A DNA stretch of 64,000 nucleotides from Acidocella sp. 20-57-95 (GTDB taxonomy: Bacteria; Pseudomonadota; Alphaproteobacteria; Acetobacterales; Acetobacteraceae), in contig NCAT01000004.1 in NCBI GenBank assembly GCA_002255575.1, positions 150,382 to 214,381 on the forward strand, read 5' to 3'. The position numbers were made by a program, and so were the translations under genes. Below the pieces are notes generated by a model. That model searched no databases. It was given only the letters and a program-made list of their open reading frames with translations, and had not been told where the DNA came from. Positions 26,926 through 36,787 of the stretch are shown piece by piece; positions within the stretch are counted from its first letter, which is position 1; every line of letters starts with the position of its first letter.

Positions 26926-28391
26926 AGATAGCGGGCGGTTAAATGCGCTTCAAAAGCGGTGGGGTTCAACGCCTCGCCAGTGGCGCGGCGGAGCAGTTCG
27001 TTAAAGCCCAAGCTGGCGCCATGGCTATGAATATTCTGGTTCAGCCACGCCTTTAAGGGCGAGAGATCACCCTGCGCAAAGGACGCATCTAGCGTCGTGA
27101 TCGCCCGCCGGGCTGCCGCCATTAATTGCGCAGCACCCATCGCGCCCAAAGTATAGGTCGGGAAATAGCCGATCAGCCCGGCATGCCAGTGAATATCCTG
27201 CAAGCAACCGCGCCGGTCATCGGGCGGGGTGATACCCAACAGCTTGCTGAAACCTTCATTCCAGGCGCCTGGTAAGTCCGCCACCGCAAGATCGCCTGAA
27301 ATTAACGCCTGTTCTAGCCGGAAGCGTAAAATCACGTGCGCCGGGTACGTCATCTCATCGGCTTCCACGCGGATGAAACTGCGCTCCACATGCCGCAGGC
27401 GAGATTTCAGCGCCGCTGCTGTGATGGGTTTATCAAAAGCTGCAGCCAGTAACGGCGCGAGGTAGGTGAGATACGCATCCGAGCGCACGGTCTGCATTTC
27501 GATAATCAGTGACTGGCTTTCATGGGCAGCCATACCGGCGGCTTCGCCCACTGGCTGGCGGCGGAAATTTGGCGGTAGGTTTTGCTCATAAATACCGTGG
27601 CCGGTTTCATGCAGAACCCCCATCAAAGCCGCGCAGAAATCATTCTCGTCATAGCGGTTGGTAATGCGCACATCAGTCGGCGTGCCACCGCAGAACGGGT
27701 GGGCGGAGCGGTCCAGCCGGGCGTGATGATAATCCAGCCCGGCCGCCTCTGAGAGGCGGCGGCAGATTTTCTCTTGAACCTCTTGCGGGTATGGGCCGGG
27801 CGGCAAGCGAGGTGCCGGGTTGGCGCGCTGCTTTGCTTCAGCTTGTGGCAGCGCTGTGGCAAGGAATTTTTCATAATTGGCGAATACCGGCGCCAATTCC
27901 GCGGCGGTAATGCCGCGCTGATAGCCCGAAAGCAACGCATCATAAGGGGAAGTTCCCAGCGCCTCACCCAAAATGACCGCAGATTGGCGCGTCAGGTTTA
28001 CAACCTCGACCAAAGCCTCGCGCACCGCAGCAAAATCTGAGGCTGGGCGGGCCGTTCGCCAAATGGTTTCGCATTTGGAATTGGCCCGGCTGCTAGCTTC
28101 CACCAGATCCTGCGGTAAGGAAGTCGCCCGCTTGTGGGCATCGCGCATCAAAGCAAAGTTGGTGGCATGCCACGCATCGTTCGGTGATTCCGCTTGCGCG
28201 AAATCCTCGGCCAATTGTGGGGCTGTTAGAAGTTCGTGGCTCAGGCCAGCCAAAATGGCCATCTGCTCACCCCGGGCATCCGCCCCGCCATCTGGCATCA
28301 TCGCCGCGGCATCCCAGCTTAATACTGAGGCAGCCTCATTGAGCGTGGCGATACGGGCGAAGGTAGCGGTTAAACGATTATATGCAGTCAT
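26922..28391 (-). CDS. M32-family carboxypeptidase
   Basis: 489-residue zinc metallopeptidase (thermostable carboxypeptidase 1 family). The active-site motif is HETGH in MGVLHETGHGIYEQNLP with the third ligand in the following helix (AAGMAAHESQS). The N-terminal part has LSWDAAAMMPDGGADARGEQMA, also typical. It starts within the stop of the SURF1 gene (4-base ATGA overlap), so it is translationally coupled to the oxidase operon. Confidence 0.92.
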   Translation of the reverse strand: MTAYNRLTATFARIATLNEAASVLSWDAAAMMPDGGADARGEQMAILAGLSHELLTAPQLAEDFAQAESPNDAWHATNFALMRDAHKRATSLPQDLVEASSRANSKCETIWRTARPASDFAAVREALVEVVNLTRQSAVILGEALGTSPYDALLSGYQRGITAAELAPVFANYEKFLATALPQAEAKQRANPAPRLPPGPYPQEVQEKICRRLSEAAGLDYHHARLDRSAHPFCGGTPTDVRITNRYDENDFCAALMGVLHETGHGIYEQNLPPNFRRQPVGEAAGMAAHESQSLIIEMQTVRSDAYLTYLAPLLAAAFDKPITAAALKSRLRHVERSFIRVEADEMTYPAHVILRFRLEQALISGDLAVADLPGAWNEGFSKLLGITPPDDRRGCLQDIHWHAGLIGYFPTYTLGAMGAAQLMAAARRAITTLDASFAQGDLSPLKAWLNQNIHSHGASLGFNELLRRATGEALNPTAFEAHLTARYL

Positions 28392-29086
28392 GGTTCGCGC
28401 AGCCTTTTGCGGGCAAAAAAGAAAAACTCCACCACCAGCACCATGGCAAAACCAAACCAGGTTAGCTCGTACTGGTAATGATTATTGGGCGGGCGCGGCA
28501 ATGTTTGCGCCGGCTGTGGCAATGCTGAGCCGGGGGGCGGTAATGGCCCCATGGCGATGAGCGCAAAGGGGGCGACCTGATGAAAACCCAGTGCCGCGCC
28601 GAGCGTGGTAGTATTCAGCGTATAAAATAATCCGCGCTTAGGATCATCCGTACCGGCGAACCAACCGGCTTGGTCCGATTGGTGAATATACCCGACAGCC
28701 TCAGTTTCACCGGCCGGCAGTATCGCCGGTTGCGGTTTTTTTTGCGGCACCCAGCCGAGATCGACCAGCACAACTGGGCCGTTATCCTGTTGGAAGGGCA
28801 TCACCAGCTCGCCACCCTCAATCGGACCGTTCGGGCTGTCATGCACTTCATCACTATACAAAACCGCCTTACCCATAACCCAGTGGCCAGCAATGCTCAC
28901 TTTCTCAAACGGTGTGGGATCCGCGGGCAGCGGGATTGGCGGGCTAATTTCCGCCGCGTGAATTTGCGCAAGAATACCCTCTTTCCAAACCCGCCGATGC
29001 GCCTGCCACACGCCAAGCGAGATCAGCACCCAAAACAGAATGAAGGCCGCAATGCCGGGTTTAATAAGACGACGGTACTTGGTCAT
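28388..29086 (-). CDS. SURF1-family cytochrome oxidase assembly protein
   Basis: 232 residues from MTKYRRLIKPG. Two membrane helices, near residues 10-28 and close to the C-terminus (YELTWFGFAMVLVVEFFFFARK), flank a periplasmic domain. The conserved GVWQ, the middle motif VLVDLGWVP and the terminal NNHYQYELTWF are those of SURF1/Shy1, which helps heme a insertion. The longer frame to 29185 is rejected. It is separated from coxC by a terminator-like hairpin. Confidence 0.92.
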   Translation of the reverse strand: MTKYRRLIKPGIAAFILFWVLISLGVWQAHRRVWKEGILAQIHAAEISPPIPLPADPTPFEKVSIAGHWVMGKAVLYSDEVHDSPNGPIEGGELVMPFQQDNGPVVLVDLGWVPQKKPQPAILPAGETEAVGYIHQSDQAGWFAGTDDPKRGLFYTLNTTTLGAALGFHQVAPFALIAMGPLPPPGSALPQPAQTLPRPPNNHYQYELTWFGFAMVLVVEFFFFARKRLREP

Positions 29087-29093
29087 GGTGTGT

Positions 29094-29119
29094 AAAAAAG
29101 GCCGCTCGCGCGGCCTTTT
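29094..29119 (-). terminator. Hairpin with U-tract after coxC
   Basis: Perfect 10-bp stem AAAAGGCCGC/GCGGCCTTTT with a 4-base loop. On the minus strand it is followed by T residues, a good rho-independent terminator or attenuator. It lies between coxC and the SURF1 gene, so SURF1 and the M32 peptidase may be read at a lower level. Confidence 0.8.
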
Positions 29120-29124
29120 GTTGG

Positions 29125-30015
29125 TTAGCCCGCCACAATCGCGCTGCGGCCCAGATAATAAATGCACACAAACAGAAACAGCCACACCACGTCCACGAAG
29201 TGCCAGTACCAGGCAGCCGCTTCAAAGCCGAAATGGCGTTGCGGGGTGAATTGGTGGCGCATCGCGCGCAGTAAGCAAACAATCAGGAAACCGGTCCCCA
29301 CAATCACATGAAAGCCGTGGAACCCTGTGGCAATAAAGAAGGCCGAGGCAAACACACCGCCATGGTAAAAATTGAACGGCGAATGGGTATATTCCCAAGC
29401 CTGACCGCATAAGAAGGCGAGGCCAAGCAGAACCGTCACGGCCAAACCTTGCACGGTGCCCTTATTGTCACCTTCCAGCAGGCAATGATGCGCCCAGGTG
29501 ATGGTGGTGCCAGAGAGCAACAAAACCATTGTATTAAACAACGGGATTGCAAACGGGTCGATGGTGGTGATGCCCATTGGCGGCCAGACCGGCGCCATCG
29601 CCACGCCCATTTTGTCTGGATAGAAGAAATAATTGAAATAGTTCCAGAAGAAAGAGACAAAGAACATCACTTCTGAGGTGATGAACAAAGTCATGCCATA
29701 GCGCAGTCCGATTTGGGTGATCAGCTTATGCAGGCCAGGCGTAGCAGATTCCCTGACCACATCCCGCCACCAAACATACATGGTCGCCGCCGTCATCGCC
29801 AAACCAAGCGCGATGAGGATGAAATTATGGAAATGCGCCGCGAATATAATACCGCCAGCAACGCACATCGCAGAGAACGCGCCACAGACTGGCCAGATGC
29901 TGGGGTCAACCAAATGATACGGGTGCGGCACAGTCCCTTTTATTTGGCCGGTGGCCGTGTGGATCTGGTTATGCGTATCATGCTGGTCTTGGGCCGGGTG
30001 AACTGCAGCGCTCAT
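29125..30015 (-). CDS. ctaE: Cytochrome c oxidase subunit III
   Basis: 296 residues, seven membrane segments. Landmarks include PYHLVDPSIWP, WWRDVVRES, TLFITSEVMFFVSFFW with the conserved Glu, TWAHHCLLEGD, and the C-terminal GFEAAAWYWHFVDVVWLFLF. The His-rich hydrophilic N-terminus is longer than average. Part of the aa3-type oxidase in the cytoplasmic membrane. Confidence 0.96.
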   Translation of the reverse strand: MSAAVHPAQDQHDTHNQIHTATGQIKGTVPHPYHLVDPSIWPVCGAFSAMCVAGGIIFAAHFHNFILIALGLAMTAATMYVWWRDVVRESATPGLHKLITQIGLRYGMTLFITSEVMFFVSFFWNYFNYFFYPDKMGVAMAPVWPPMGITTIDPFAIPLFNTMVLLLSGTTITWAHHCLLEGDNKGTVQGLAVTVLLGLAFLCGQAWEYTHSPFNFYHGGVFASAFFIATGFHGFHVIVGTGFLIVCLLRAMRHQFTPQRHFGFEAAAWYWHFVDVVWLFLFVCIYYLGRSAIVAG

Positions 30016-30048
30016 CGTGTCTCTCTCATATCTCGACTTTAATTCTGT

Positions 30049-30207
30049 TTACCACATCTGCCCGTATTCGTGTAGCTTCACCAGGGCAATCGCGTAAATG
30101 AGCAGGCAGAACCCACCCAATGCTGCCAGCAGCAAATAATTGCGGCCACGGCGGCGGCGCTTGAACTCCGCTACCATTTCCGGGGTCCAGTCTTCGGTTT
30201 TCATCAT
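30049..30207 (-). CDS. Small cox-operon membrane protein, CoxF-like
   Basis: 52 residues beginning in the ctaB stop (ATGA overlap). A basic N-terminal part (EFKRRRRGRNY) is followed by a single membrane helix LLLAALGGFCLLIYAIALV and a short tail. Position between ctaB and coxC and size match the small CoxF-type proteins of alphaproteobacterial cox operons; similarity is otherwise too low to be sure. Role unknown, perhaps assembly. Confidence 0.72.
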   Translation of the reverse strand: MMKTEDWTPEMVAEFKRRRRGRNYLLLAALGGFCLLIYAIALVKLHEYGQMW

Positions 30208-31121
30208 ATCAGCCGGTCCAGGGCACAGGCACCGAACAATAAAAATAGGTACAGGATAGAGTAGCGGAACGCCAATTTGGCTGGTGCGTCTTTGGTCAGG
30301 CTGACCCCTCTGGCATCCTGCGAATCTGAGAGGACGCGCCAGGCGTAATAGATGAAACCAAGCCCGAGTGCGGTAGCGGCAACGCCATAAACCCAGCCGG
30401 CCAAGCCAAAAAACACCGGCGAAAGGGTAAGCGGCACCAACGCCAACGTGTAGATAAACACGTTCCAGCGCGTATGACGGGCCCCCTTCACCACCGGCAG
30501 CATCGGTACGCCAGCGCGCTCATAATCACCCGAGGCATAAAGTGAGAGTGACCAGAAATGCGGCGGGGTCCAGACGAGCACGATCAGGAACAGCAAAATC
30601 GGCAGCAAACTAATCGAACCTGTCGCAGCAGCCCAGCCGATCACCGGCGGGAACGCACCGGCGGCACCACCGATCACGATATTCTGCGGGGTGCGGCGCT
30701 TCAACCAGATGGTATAAACGAAAACATAAAACGCAATCGAAATGGCGAGCACTGTTGCGGCCACAAAATTCGCCGCCAGCCACATCACCAGCACCGAGAA
30801 TACCGAAAGTACAATACCATAAGCCAGCGCGGCGTTCGGCTGAATCCGGCCGGCCGGGATCGGCCTGGTGGCGGTGCGCTTCATGATCGCATCAATATCG
30901 CGGTCATACCACATATTAATGGCACCAGCGGCGCCAGCAGCGACCGTGATGCAAAGGATCGCAGTGATCGCCAAAATCGGGTTCATATGAACGGGCGCAA
31001 TTACCAGCCCGATGGCCCCCGTGAACACCACCAAAGTCAGCACGCGTGGTTTCAGCAGCGCAATCCAGTCGCTGGCTTCGGCCCCGAGTTCGGTTGAATT
31101 GGCGAAAACCGTGTCACTCAT
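30204..31121 (-). CDS. ctaB: Protoheme IX farnesyltransferase
   Basis: 305-residue UbiA-type prenyltransferase making heme O, the precursor of heme a. The Asp-rich motif appears as NMWYDRDIDAIMKRTATRP (about residues 69-87), and a second acidic region YASGDYERAGVPMLP. Multiple membrane helices. Located directly after coxA. Confidence 0.95.
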   Translation of the reverse strand: MSDTVFANSTELGAEASDWIALLKPRVLTLVVFTGAIGLVIAPVHMNPILAITAILCITVAAGAAGAINMWYDRDIDAIMKRTATRPIPAGRIQPNAALAYGIVLSVFSVLVMWLAANFVAATVLAISIAFYVFVYTIWLKRRTPQNIVIGGAAGAFPPVIGWAAATGSISLLPILLFLIVLVWTPPHFWSLSLYASGDYERAGVPMLPVVKGARHTRWNVFIYTLALVPLTLSPVFFGLAGWVYGVAATALGLGFIYYAWRVLSDSQDARGVSLTKDAPAKLAFRYSILYLFLLFGACALDRLI

Positions 31122-31151
31122 ATCGAAACTATATCCTACTGCATAAACGAG

Positions 31152-31171
31152 ATGCCCGCTTGCGCGGGCAT
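31152..31171. other. Intergenic hairpin between coxA and ctaB
   Basis: Perfect 8-bp stem ATGCCCGC/GCGGGCAT with a 4-base loop, followed closely by a second small stem GTTACT/AGTAAC. No U-tract follows on the minus strand, so it looks like an mRNA processing or stabilising element separating the structural gene from the heme-modifying genes, not a terminator. Confidence 0.5.
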
Positions 31172-31205
31172 ACCGTGTTACTAGCGTCAGTAACTCAGGA
31201 AATTC

Positions 31206-32828
31206 TTACTGAATAACAGGCACATCTTCGAACGTGTGGTGCGGTGCCGGGGATGGCACAGCCCATTCCAGCGTGGTGGCACCTTCACCCCAGTAATTAT
31301 CCGCCAGCTTCTCCTTGGAGGTGAAAATCCGATAGAGAATATAGAAGAACACCGCGGTGGAGGCACCCGATATCATCGCGCCCACTGAGGACACAAAGTT
31401 CCAGCCGGCAAACGCATCAGGATAATCCGGGTAACGACGCGGCATACCCGCGAGGCCGAGGAAATGCTGCGGGAAGAAGGTCAGGTTCACGCCGACGAAG
31501 GTGGTCCAGAAATGCACCTTGCCCCAGAACTCCGGGTACGGATGGCCCGACATCTTGCCGATCCAGTAATAGAAACCAGCAAAGATCGCGAACACCGCAC
31601 CAAGTGAGAGCACATAGTGGAAATGGGCAATCAGGAAGTAGTCGTTGTGCAGTTCCTGGTCCAAGCCCGCATTGGCCAACACCACGCCGGTAGCACCACC
31701 GATGACGAACAGGAAGATGAAGCCGATTGCCCACAACATTGGCGTTTTGAACTCGATCGACCCACCCCACATGGTGGCAATCCAGGAGAAAATTTTGATG
31801 CCAGTCGGCACCGCGATCACCAGGGTCGCCACTTCAAAATAGATCCGGCTATCGGTTGAAATGCCCGAGATGAACATGTGGTGGGCCCACACCACGAAGC
31901 CGACAAACCCGATGATCACCATGGCGTAGGCCATGCCGAGATAACCGAACACCGGTTTCTTGGAGAAGGTGGAGACGACATGGCTGATAATTCCGAAGGC
32001 CGGCAAGATCATGATGTACACTTCAGGGTGCCCGAAGAACCAGAACAGATGCTGGAACAACACCGGGTCACCACCACCAGACGGCTCGAAGAACGAAGTC
32101 CCGAAATTACGGTCCATAATCAACATGGTCACCGCACCGGCCAGAACTGGAATTGCCAGCAGCAGCAAGAACGCGGTCACCAAAATCGCCCAGCAGAACA
32201 GCGGCATTTTGTGCATGGTCATGCCAGGGGCGCGCATGTTCAAAATGGTGGCAATGAAGTTGATGGCACCCAGCAGCGAGGAAATGCCCGCCAAATGCAG
32301 CGAGAATAGCGAAAAGTCGGTCGCGATACCCGGCGAGAATTTGGCGTTATCAAGCGGTGGGTAGATGGTCCAACCAGCGCCAGTACCATCGCCAATCAGA
32401 AGGCCCAACATCACAAAGATGAAGCCCATCACCAGGAACCAGAAGCTCATATTATTCAGGCGCGGGAAGGCCATGTCGGGTGCGCCGATCATCATCGGTA
32501 CAAACCAGTTGCCAAAGCCCCCGATCAACGCCGGCATCACCATCCAGAAGATCATGATTAGACCGTGCGCGGTGATGATCGCGTTCCATTCGGTACCGCT
32601 GCTGACGATGTGGTTATGCGGATACATCAACTGTGCACGCATAATCATGGAGAGTATGCCGCCGACGCAACCACCGATAACCGCCGAAGTGATATACAGC
32701 GTGCCAATGTCTTTATGGTTGGTGCTCATCAGCCAACGGCGGACAAAACTCGGTTTCGCGTGGCCATGCTCGCCATGAGCGTCATGGGCCGCGTGAGTGT
32801 TGTGGTCGTCATGGGTCGTGGAGGACAT
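31206..32828 (-). CDS. ctaD: Cytochrome c oxidase subunit I (aa3 type)
   Basis: 540 residues, 12 membrane helices. The proton D-channel start appears in [24 protein letters not shown], the E-containing helix VI motif in [14 protein letters not shown] (type A1, with Tyr cross-link position), and heme ligands in [15 protein letters not shown]. The N-terminus is His/Asp-rich ([18 protein letters not shown]), an unusual acidic-histidine tail. AAGGAG lies upstream of the ATG. Confidence 0.97.
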   Translation of the reverse strand: MSSTTHDDHNTHAAHDAHGEHGHAKPSFVRRWLMSTNHKDIGTLYITSAVIGGCVGGILSMIMRAQLMYPHNHIVSSGTEWNAIITAHGLIMIFWMVMPALIGGFGNWFVPMMIGAPDMAFPRLNNMSFWFLVMGFIFVMLGLLIGDGTGAGWTIYPPLDNAKFSPGIATDFSLFSLHLAGISSLLGAINFIATILNMRAPGMTMHKMPLFCWAILVTAFLLLLAIPVLAGAVTMLIMDRNFGTSFFEPSGGGDPVLFQHLFWFFGHPEVYIMILPAFGIISHVVSTFSKKPVFGYLGMAYAMVIIGFVGFVVWAHHMFISGISTDSRIYFEVATLVIAVPTGIKIFSWIATMWGGSIEFKTPMLWAIGFIFLFVIGGATGVVLANAGLDQELHNDYFLIAHFHYVLSLGAVFAIFAGFYYWIGKMSGHPYPEFWGKVHFWTTFVGVNLTFFPQHFLGLAGMPRRYPDYPDAFAGWNFVSSVGAMISGASTAVFFYILYRIFTSKEKLADNYWGEGATTLEWAVPSPAPHHTFEDVPVIQ

Positions 32829-32858
32829 GTCTTAGCGCTCCTTAAATAAACTGGCTGG

Positions 32859-33758
32859 TCATTTTACGACCGCCAAATCAGCAAACTGGTTAACCGGCAT
32901 TGGCGACGATAGCAGGTTCGGCGCAAATGAGTTCATCACATAATTGGCCTGCGCCACTTTAACCCAAGCCAGATAATCATCCATTGAGACCGCCTTAATC
33001 TCAATTGGCATAGCATCATGGTTGACACCACAAATCTGGTTACATTCGCCATAATAGGTGCCAACTTTTGGAATAATGGTCCAGCTGGTCACCACGGTGC
33101 CGGGGATAGCGTAACGCTGTACGCCGAGCGACGGCAGGTAGAAACCATGTAGCACATCAGTGCTGGAGATATTAAACTTAATTTTCTTGCCAACCGGCAC
33201 CACAATCGGGTGGTCGACGGTTAGGCGGCGAATATCGCCCGGCTGCAACTTATCATCCGGGATCATATAGCTGGTGTAATCCAAACCCGGTGTGGATTCA
33301 TATTTATATTCCCAATACCATTGGTGACCAACGGCATCGATGGTCATGTATGGGTTGCTGTCATCAGCCTCGTAATAAATCAGGCTGATCGAGGGCACGA
33401 TGATCACGGCCAGCAATAAAGTAGGTATGACGATCCAGATCACCTCAACCAGTGTATTATGGGTAAATAATGCCGGGGTTTTGTTGGCGCGCGCATTAAA
33501 GCGCAGCATCACATAGACCATCAGACCACCGACAAACGCCACGATGCCTGCCATGATCCACAGCACATATTTCATCAGCCAGTCGATCTTTTCCTGCATC
33601 GGGCTGCCAGCTTCGGGGAACCACATCTGCCAGTTATGCGGCGCGTTCACATAAGCGTTGGCCGCCGCGGTTGGGTCGGCTGTCTGTGCCAACGCGGCAT
33701 GGCTAAACAGCCCCGCCAGCAACACAACGCCAAAAATCTGTCCAAACACCCGCTTCAT
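32859..33758 (-). CDS. ctaC: Cytochrome c oxidase subunit II
   Basis: 299 residues: signal peptide (cut near SHAALAQ), two membrane helices (about 70-90 and 108-128), then the cupredoxin domain with the CuA site GECNQICGVNHDAMPI and the upstream aromatic patch YWEYKYE. There is no C-terminal heme c domain. First gene of the cox operon; subunit I follows after 30 bp. Confidence 0.96.
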   Translation of the reverse strand: MKRVFGQIFGVVLLAGLFSHAALAQTADPTAAANAYVNAPHNWQMWFPEAGSPMQEKIDWLMKYVLWIMAGIVAFVGGLMVYVMLRFNARANKTPALFTHNTLVEVIWIVIPTLLLAVIIVPSISLIYYEADDSNPYMTIDAVGHQWYWEYKYESTPGLDYTSYMIPDDKLQPGDIRRLTVDHPIVVPVGKKIKFNISSTDVLHGFYLPSLGVQRYAIPGTVVTSWTIIPKVGTYYGECNQICGVNHDAMPIEIKAVSMDDYLAWVKVAQANYVMNSFAPNLLSSPMPVNQFADLAVVK

Positions 33759-33849
33759 AGGCCTGATCCTGAATACATCACCGTTTCGTTCATCCGAAAC
33801 CGGAATCTGCCACCCTGATATAAGCCCATCCCAAGAAGATCAAGACAAT

Positions 33850-33912
33850 GGCCCTTCGATAAAAGCTACTCGGCTAGACAGCCAACGCAGCCGAGCGTTT
33901 TTTCAAAGGGCC
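33850..33912. other. Long imperfect hairpin in coxB upstream region
   Basis: In the 320-base gap between coxB and the next gene, GGCCCTT (33850) pairs with AAGGGCC (33906), and inside it CTCGGCT pairs with AGCCGAG, followed by six T on the plus strand. The rest of the gap holds the promoter region of coxB and a second stem GCCATGC/GCATGGC near 33930-33960. No gene is seen. It could end the leftward transcript of the methyltransferase gene or be part of a small RNA. Confidence 0.45.
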
Positions 33913-34080
33913 ACTCCTTAGAACGCCATGCAGCAGGACGCCATACAGCATGGCACGCGAGGCGGCGCAGCTTCCCAGTTGGACCAAAAAACCCTTGGCG
34001 GCCCGCGTTAGCTGCATTTTATGATGGGTTTGGATGAAAATGATGAGGAATTAGTTAAATCGACTAATTATCCACAAACC

Positions 34081-34776
34081 CTAGTTTTGCAGCCTAACCA
34101 GGCGGAACAGGCCCATCGGACGCATGGCGCTGATGCTGGCGGTTTTCAGCTCAGCGGCGCTGAACATGTGGTTCAAGTGGAAATCCGGGTGCCAGCCCAG
34201 CAACGCCGAGGCCGGCGCCATAGCGCGTTCCACCCACCAGACCGGGCCGCGTTCAGCCGCAAAATGATTGACGAACAATATTGTGCCGCCCGGCCGCACC
34301 ACCCGCTTGAGTTCTGCCACCAAAGCCTGCGGGTTTGGCACCACGCTGGCCACAAACATCGCCACCGCAATGTCAAACTGACCGGCTTCAAAGCTGGTGG
34401 CCTGGGCATCCATCTCCAACAGAGCTTCAATATTCGGCAGGTTCAAATCCGCCGCGCGTGCACGCGCCTGGCGGAGCATAGCTGCTGAAAGGTCGATGCC
34501 CGTCACCTGCTTATCCGGCGCATATAGCGGCAGTGCGAGGCCAGTACCCACCCCCACCTCCAGCACCTTGGTGCCAGGTGCCGCATTCACCGCCGCCACC
34601 GCCGAACGGCGCGCCTGACCAGAAATGAGCCCAAACCCAAAATCATATAATCCTGCCCAGCGGCGATAGGCGGTGCGCACGGCATCCGCGTCCATCGGGC
34701 GTTTTGGTGCGGTGGCGCGGGAACTTAACGACCCGACATTCAGTGAATTCGTCGCGGACCCGTAGATTTCAGACAT
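34081..34776 (-). CDS. pmtA: PmtA-like phospholipid N-methyltransferase
   Basis: 231 residues. The SAM motif VLEVGVGTGLALPLY, the preceding YDFGFG, GIDLSAAMLRQAR and the later VKPGG-like RVVRPGGTILFVNHF match the Rhodobacter-type phosphatidylethanolamine N-methyltransferase that makes phosphatidylcholine. UbiE-like quinone methyltransferases are the alternative, but the YDxxFG and NHF features favour PmtA. A Ser/Ala-rich tail of about 25 residues precedes the domain. Single-gene unit. Confidence 0.7.
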   Translation of the reverse strand: MSEIYGSATNSLNVGSLSSRATAPKRPMDADAVRTAYRRWAGLYDFGFGLISGQARRSAVAAVNAAPGTKVLEVGVGTGLALPLYAPDKQVTGIDLSAAMLRQARARAADLNLPNIEALLEMDAQATSFEAGQFDIAVAMFVASVVPNPQALVAELKRVVRPGGTILFVNHFAAERGPVWWVERAMAPASALLGWHPDFHLNHMFSAAELKTASISAMRPMGLFRLVRLQN

Positions 34777-34868
34777 ACAAAACCCTTAACCGTCATAAAA
34801 TTGCAATACAACCTTGGCCTAGAACCGGGTGCCTAGGCAATGGGGTGCGCATGGCGGGTGAATTAAGG

Positions 34869-36686
34869 TTAGGTCTTGGCAAGCGCCTCGGCGATGGTTT
34901 TAACAAATGCCGCCGGGTTTTCCGGCACCTCGCCTTCCTGCAATTTGGCCAAATCAAGCAGCAAATCCGCCTGTGGCCCAATCTCAGCCACCGCCGTCAG
35001 CGCCTTTATCCAAGGATGCTCCGGGTTGATTTCCAGCCGTGGCGCCGGGCCATAAACCGGCCGGCCAGCCCGGCGCATCAGCCGCTGCATGGCAAGGTCT
35101 GGGCCGGATTTATCGGCGACCAGCATGGCCGGACTGCCCGATAAGCGCGACGATGCCACCACGGCTGAAACCTTCGTCCCCAGGGCCGTCGCCAACTTCG
35201 CGCAGAGGGTCGCGGTATCGGCGCTTGGCTCCGCTTGCGTGAACAAAGCGCTGGCTTGGCTCGCACTTTGCAGTTTTTTGTCTTTGTACGTCTCAAGGCG
35301 TGCCGGCCAGAATGCGTCGATCGCGTCCGCTAGCAACAGCACCTCATAGCCCTTGGCGGCAAAACCTTCGAGCTGTGGAGAATTTTTCAACGCCGCCAGG
35401 TCAGCCCCGGCGAGATAATAAATAGCTTCCTGCCCTTCCGGCATCCGGGCGATATACTCATCCAGGGTGGTGGTGTCGTGGGTTGTGGATGCGAAACGGA
35501 TCAGCGACGCGATCTCGGCAGCGTGGCCGGTATCCTCATAGATGCCTTCCTTGAGGATAACCCCAAAATTCTCCTGGAATTGTTTGAAATCCTCAGCATC
35601 CTTGGCCTTGGTCTTCAGCTCTGAGAGCACCCGGTTAACCAGCGCCTTGCGGATTTTATCCAACACTGGCGTGGATTGCAGGATTTCACGGCTCACATTC
35701 AGCGGCAAATCCTCGGTATCGACAATGCCGACTACGAAGCTAAGCCACGATGGCAGCAGCTTGGCGTCATCGGTGATGAACATGCGCTTGACGTGCAGCC
35801 GCACCTTCGAGTCGCGGTTTTCCTCCACCGCCATGAACGGTTTCGAGGACGGGATGAACAACAGCGCCGAGAATTCCAGCGTGCCCTCAGCGCGCCAATG
35901 GATGGTGGCCCAGGGTTCGTCAAACATATGGCCGAGATGGCGATAGAATTCGGCGTAATCCTGCTTGGAGATATCGGCTTTGGATTTGCGCCACAGGGCG
36001 GTGCCCTCGGTGATCGCGGCAAATTTTCCATCGCGTTCAAGTTCGATGGGGATGGCGATATGGTCAGCCCATTTGCGGATCACATGCTCAATGCGCATCG
36101 GCTCCAGGAAGTCCTCAGCGTCGGGCTTGATGTGCAGAATAATGGTTGTACCGGCTTCGTCTCGCGCGGCAGGTTGCAGCGTGTATTGACCGCGGCCCGC
36201 GGATTTCCATTCCCACGCTTCCGTGGCACCGGCCTTGCGGGAAATCACCTCCACCTCATCGGCCACCATGAAGGCGGAGTAGAACCCCACGCCGAACTGC
36301 CCGATCAGATTAGGCCGGTCCTCCGGCTTGGTATTGGCCAGCGTGGCGGTGAAGGCCGAGGTACCTGAGCGAGCGATGGTGCCTAGATGCTCGGACAGCT
36401 CGTCTTTGGACATGCCAGTGCCGGAATCTGCAATGGTGATGGTTTGCGCCAGCTTATCAACCGAGATTTTAATCGCCGGATTTTCCGGCAGCGCCAGCGC
36501 TTCATCAGACAGCGCCATAAACCGCCGCCGGTCAGTCGCATCCGCCGCATTCGCCACCAGTTCGCGCAGAAAAATCTCGCGGTCCGAATACAGCGAATGC
36601 ACCACCAAATCGAGCAAACGCCCCACCTCAGCGCCAAAATTGCGGGTCTCGGGGGCGGCGGTCTCAACAGTATTTGTCTCGGTCAT
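34869..36686 (-). CDS. htpG: Chaperone HtpG (Hsp90)
   Basis: 605 residues. ATPase motifs are [30 protein letters not shown] and [18 protein letters not shown]; the middle and C-terminal Hsp90 parts follow. The usual ELVSNASDA is ELVANAADA here, a minor change. GGGAG lies eight bases ahead of the ATG. It diverges from the helicase gene. Confidence 0.96.
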   Translation of the reverse strand: MTETNTVETAAPETRNFGAEVGRLLDLVVHSLYSDREIFLRELVANAADATDRRRFMALSDEALALPENPAIKISVDKLAQTITIADSGTGMSKDELSEHLGTIARSGTSAFTATLANTKPEDRPNLIGQFGVGFYSAFMVADEVEVISRKAGATEAWEWKSAGRGQYTLQPAARDEAGTTIILHIKPDAEDFLEPMRIEHVIRKWADHIAIPIELERDGKFAAITEGTALWRKSKADISKQDYAEFYRHLGHMFDEPWATIHWRAEGTLEFSALLFIPSSKPFMAVEENRDSKVRLHVKRMFITDDAKLLPSWLSFVVGIVDTEDLPLNVSREILQSTPVLDKIRKALVNRVLSELKTKAKDAEDFKQFQENFGVILKEGIYEDTGHAAEIASLIRFASTTHDTTTLDEYIARMPEGQEAIYYLAGADLAALKNSPQLEGFAAKGYEVLLLADAIDAFWPARLETYKDKKLQSASQASALFTQAEPSADTATLCAKLATALGTKVSAVVASSRLSGSPAMLVADKSGPDLAMQRLMRRAGRPVYGPAPRLEINPEHPWIKALTAVAEIGPQADLLLDLAKLQEGEVPENPAAFVKTIAEALAKT

Positions 36687-36787
36687 TTAATAATCTCCCT
36701 GCAAGCGCCCGTGAGTTAGGCGCGGGCGCGCGAATGTTCAAGAATAGATGCTTGCAAAGGACGGCAATCGCCCCAACACTTACCCCC

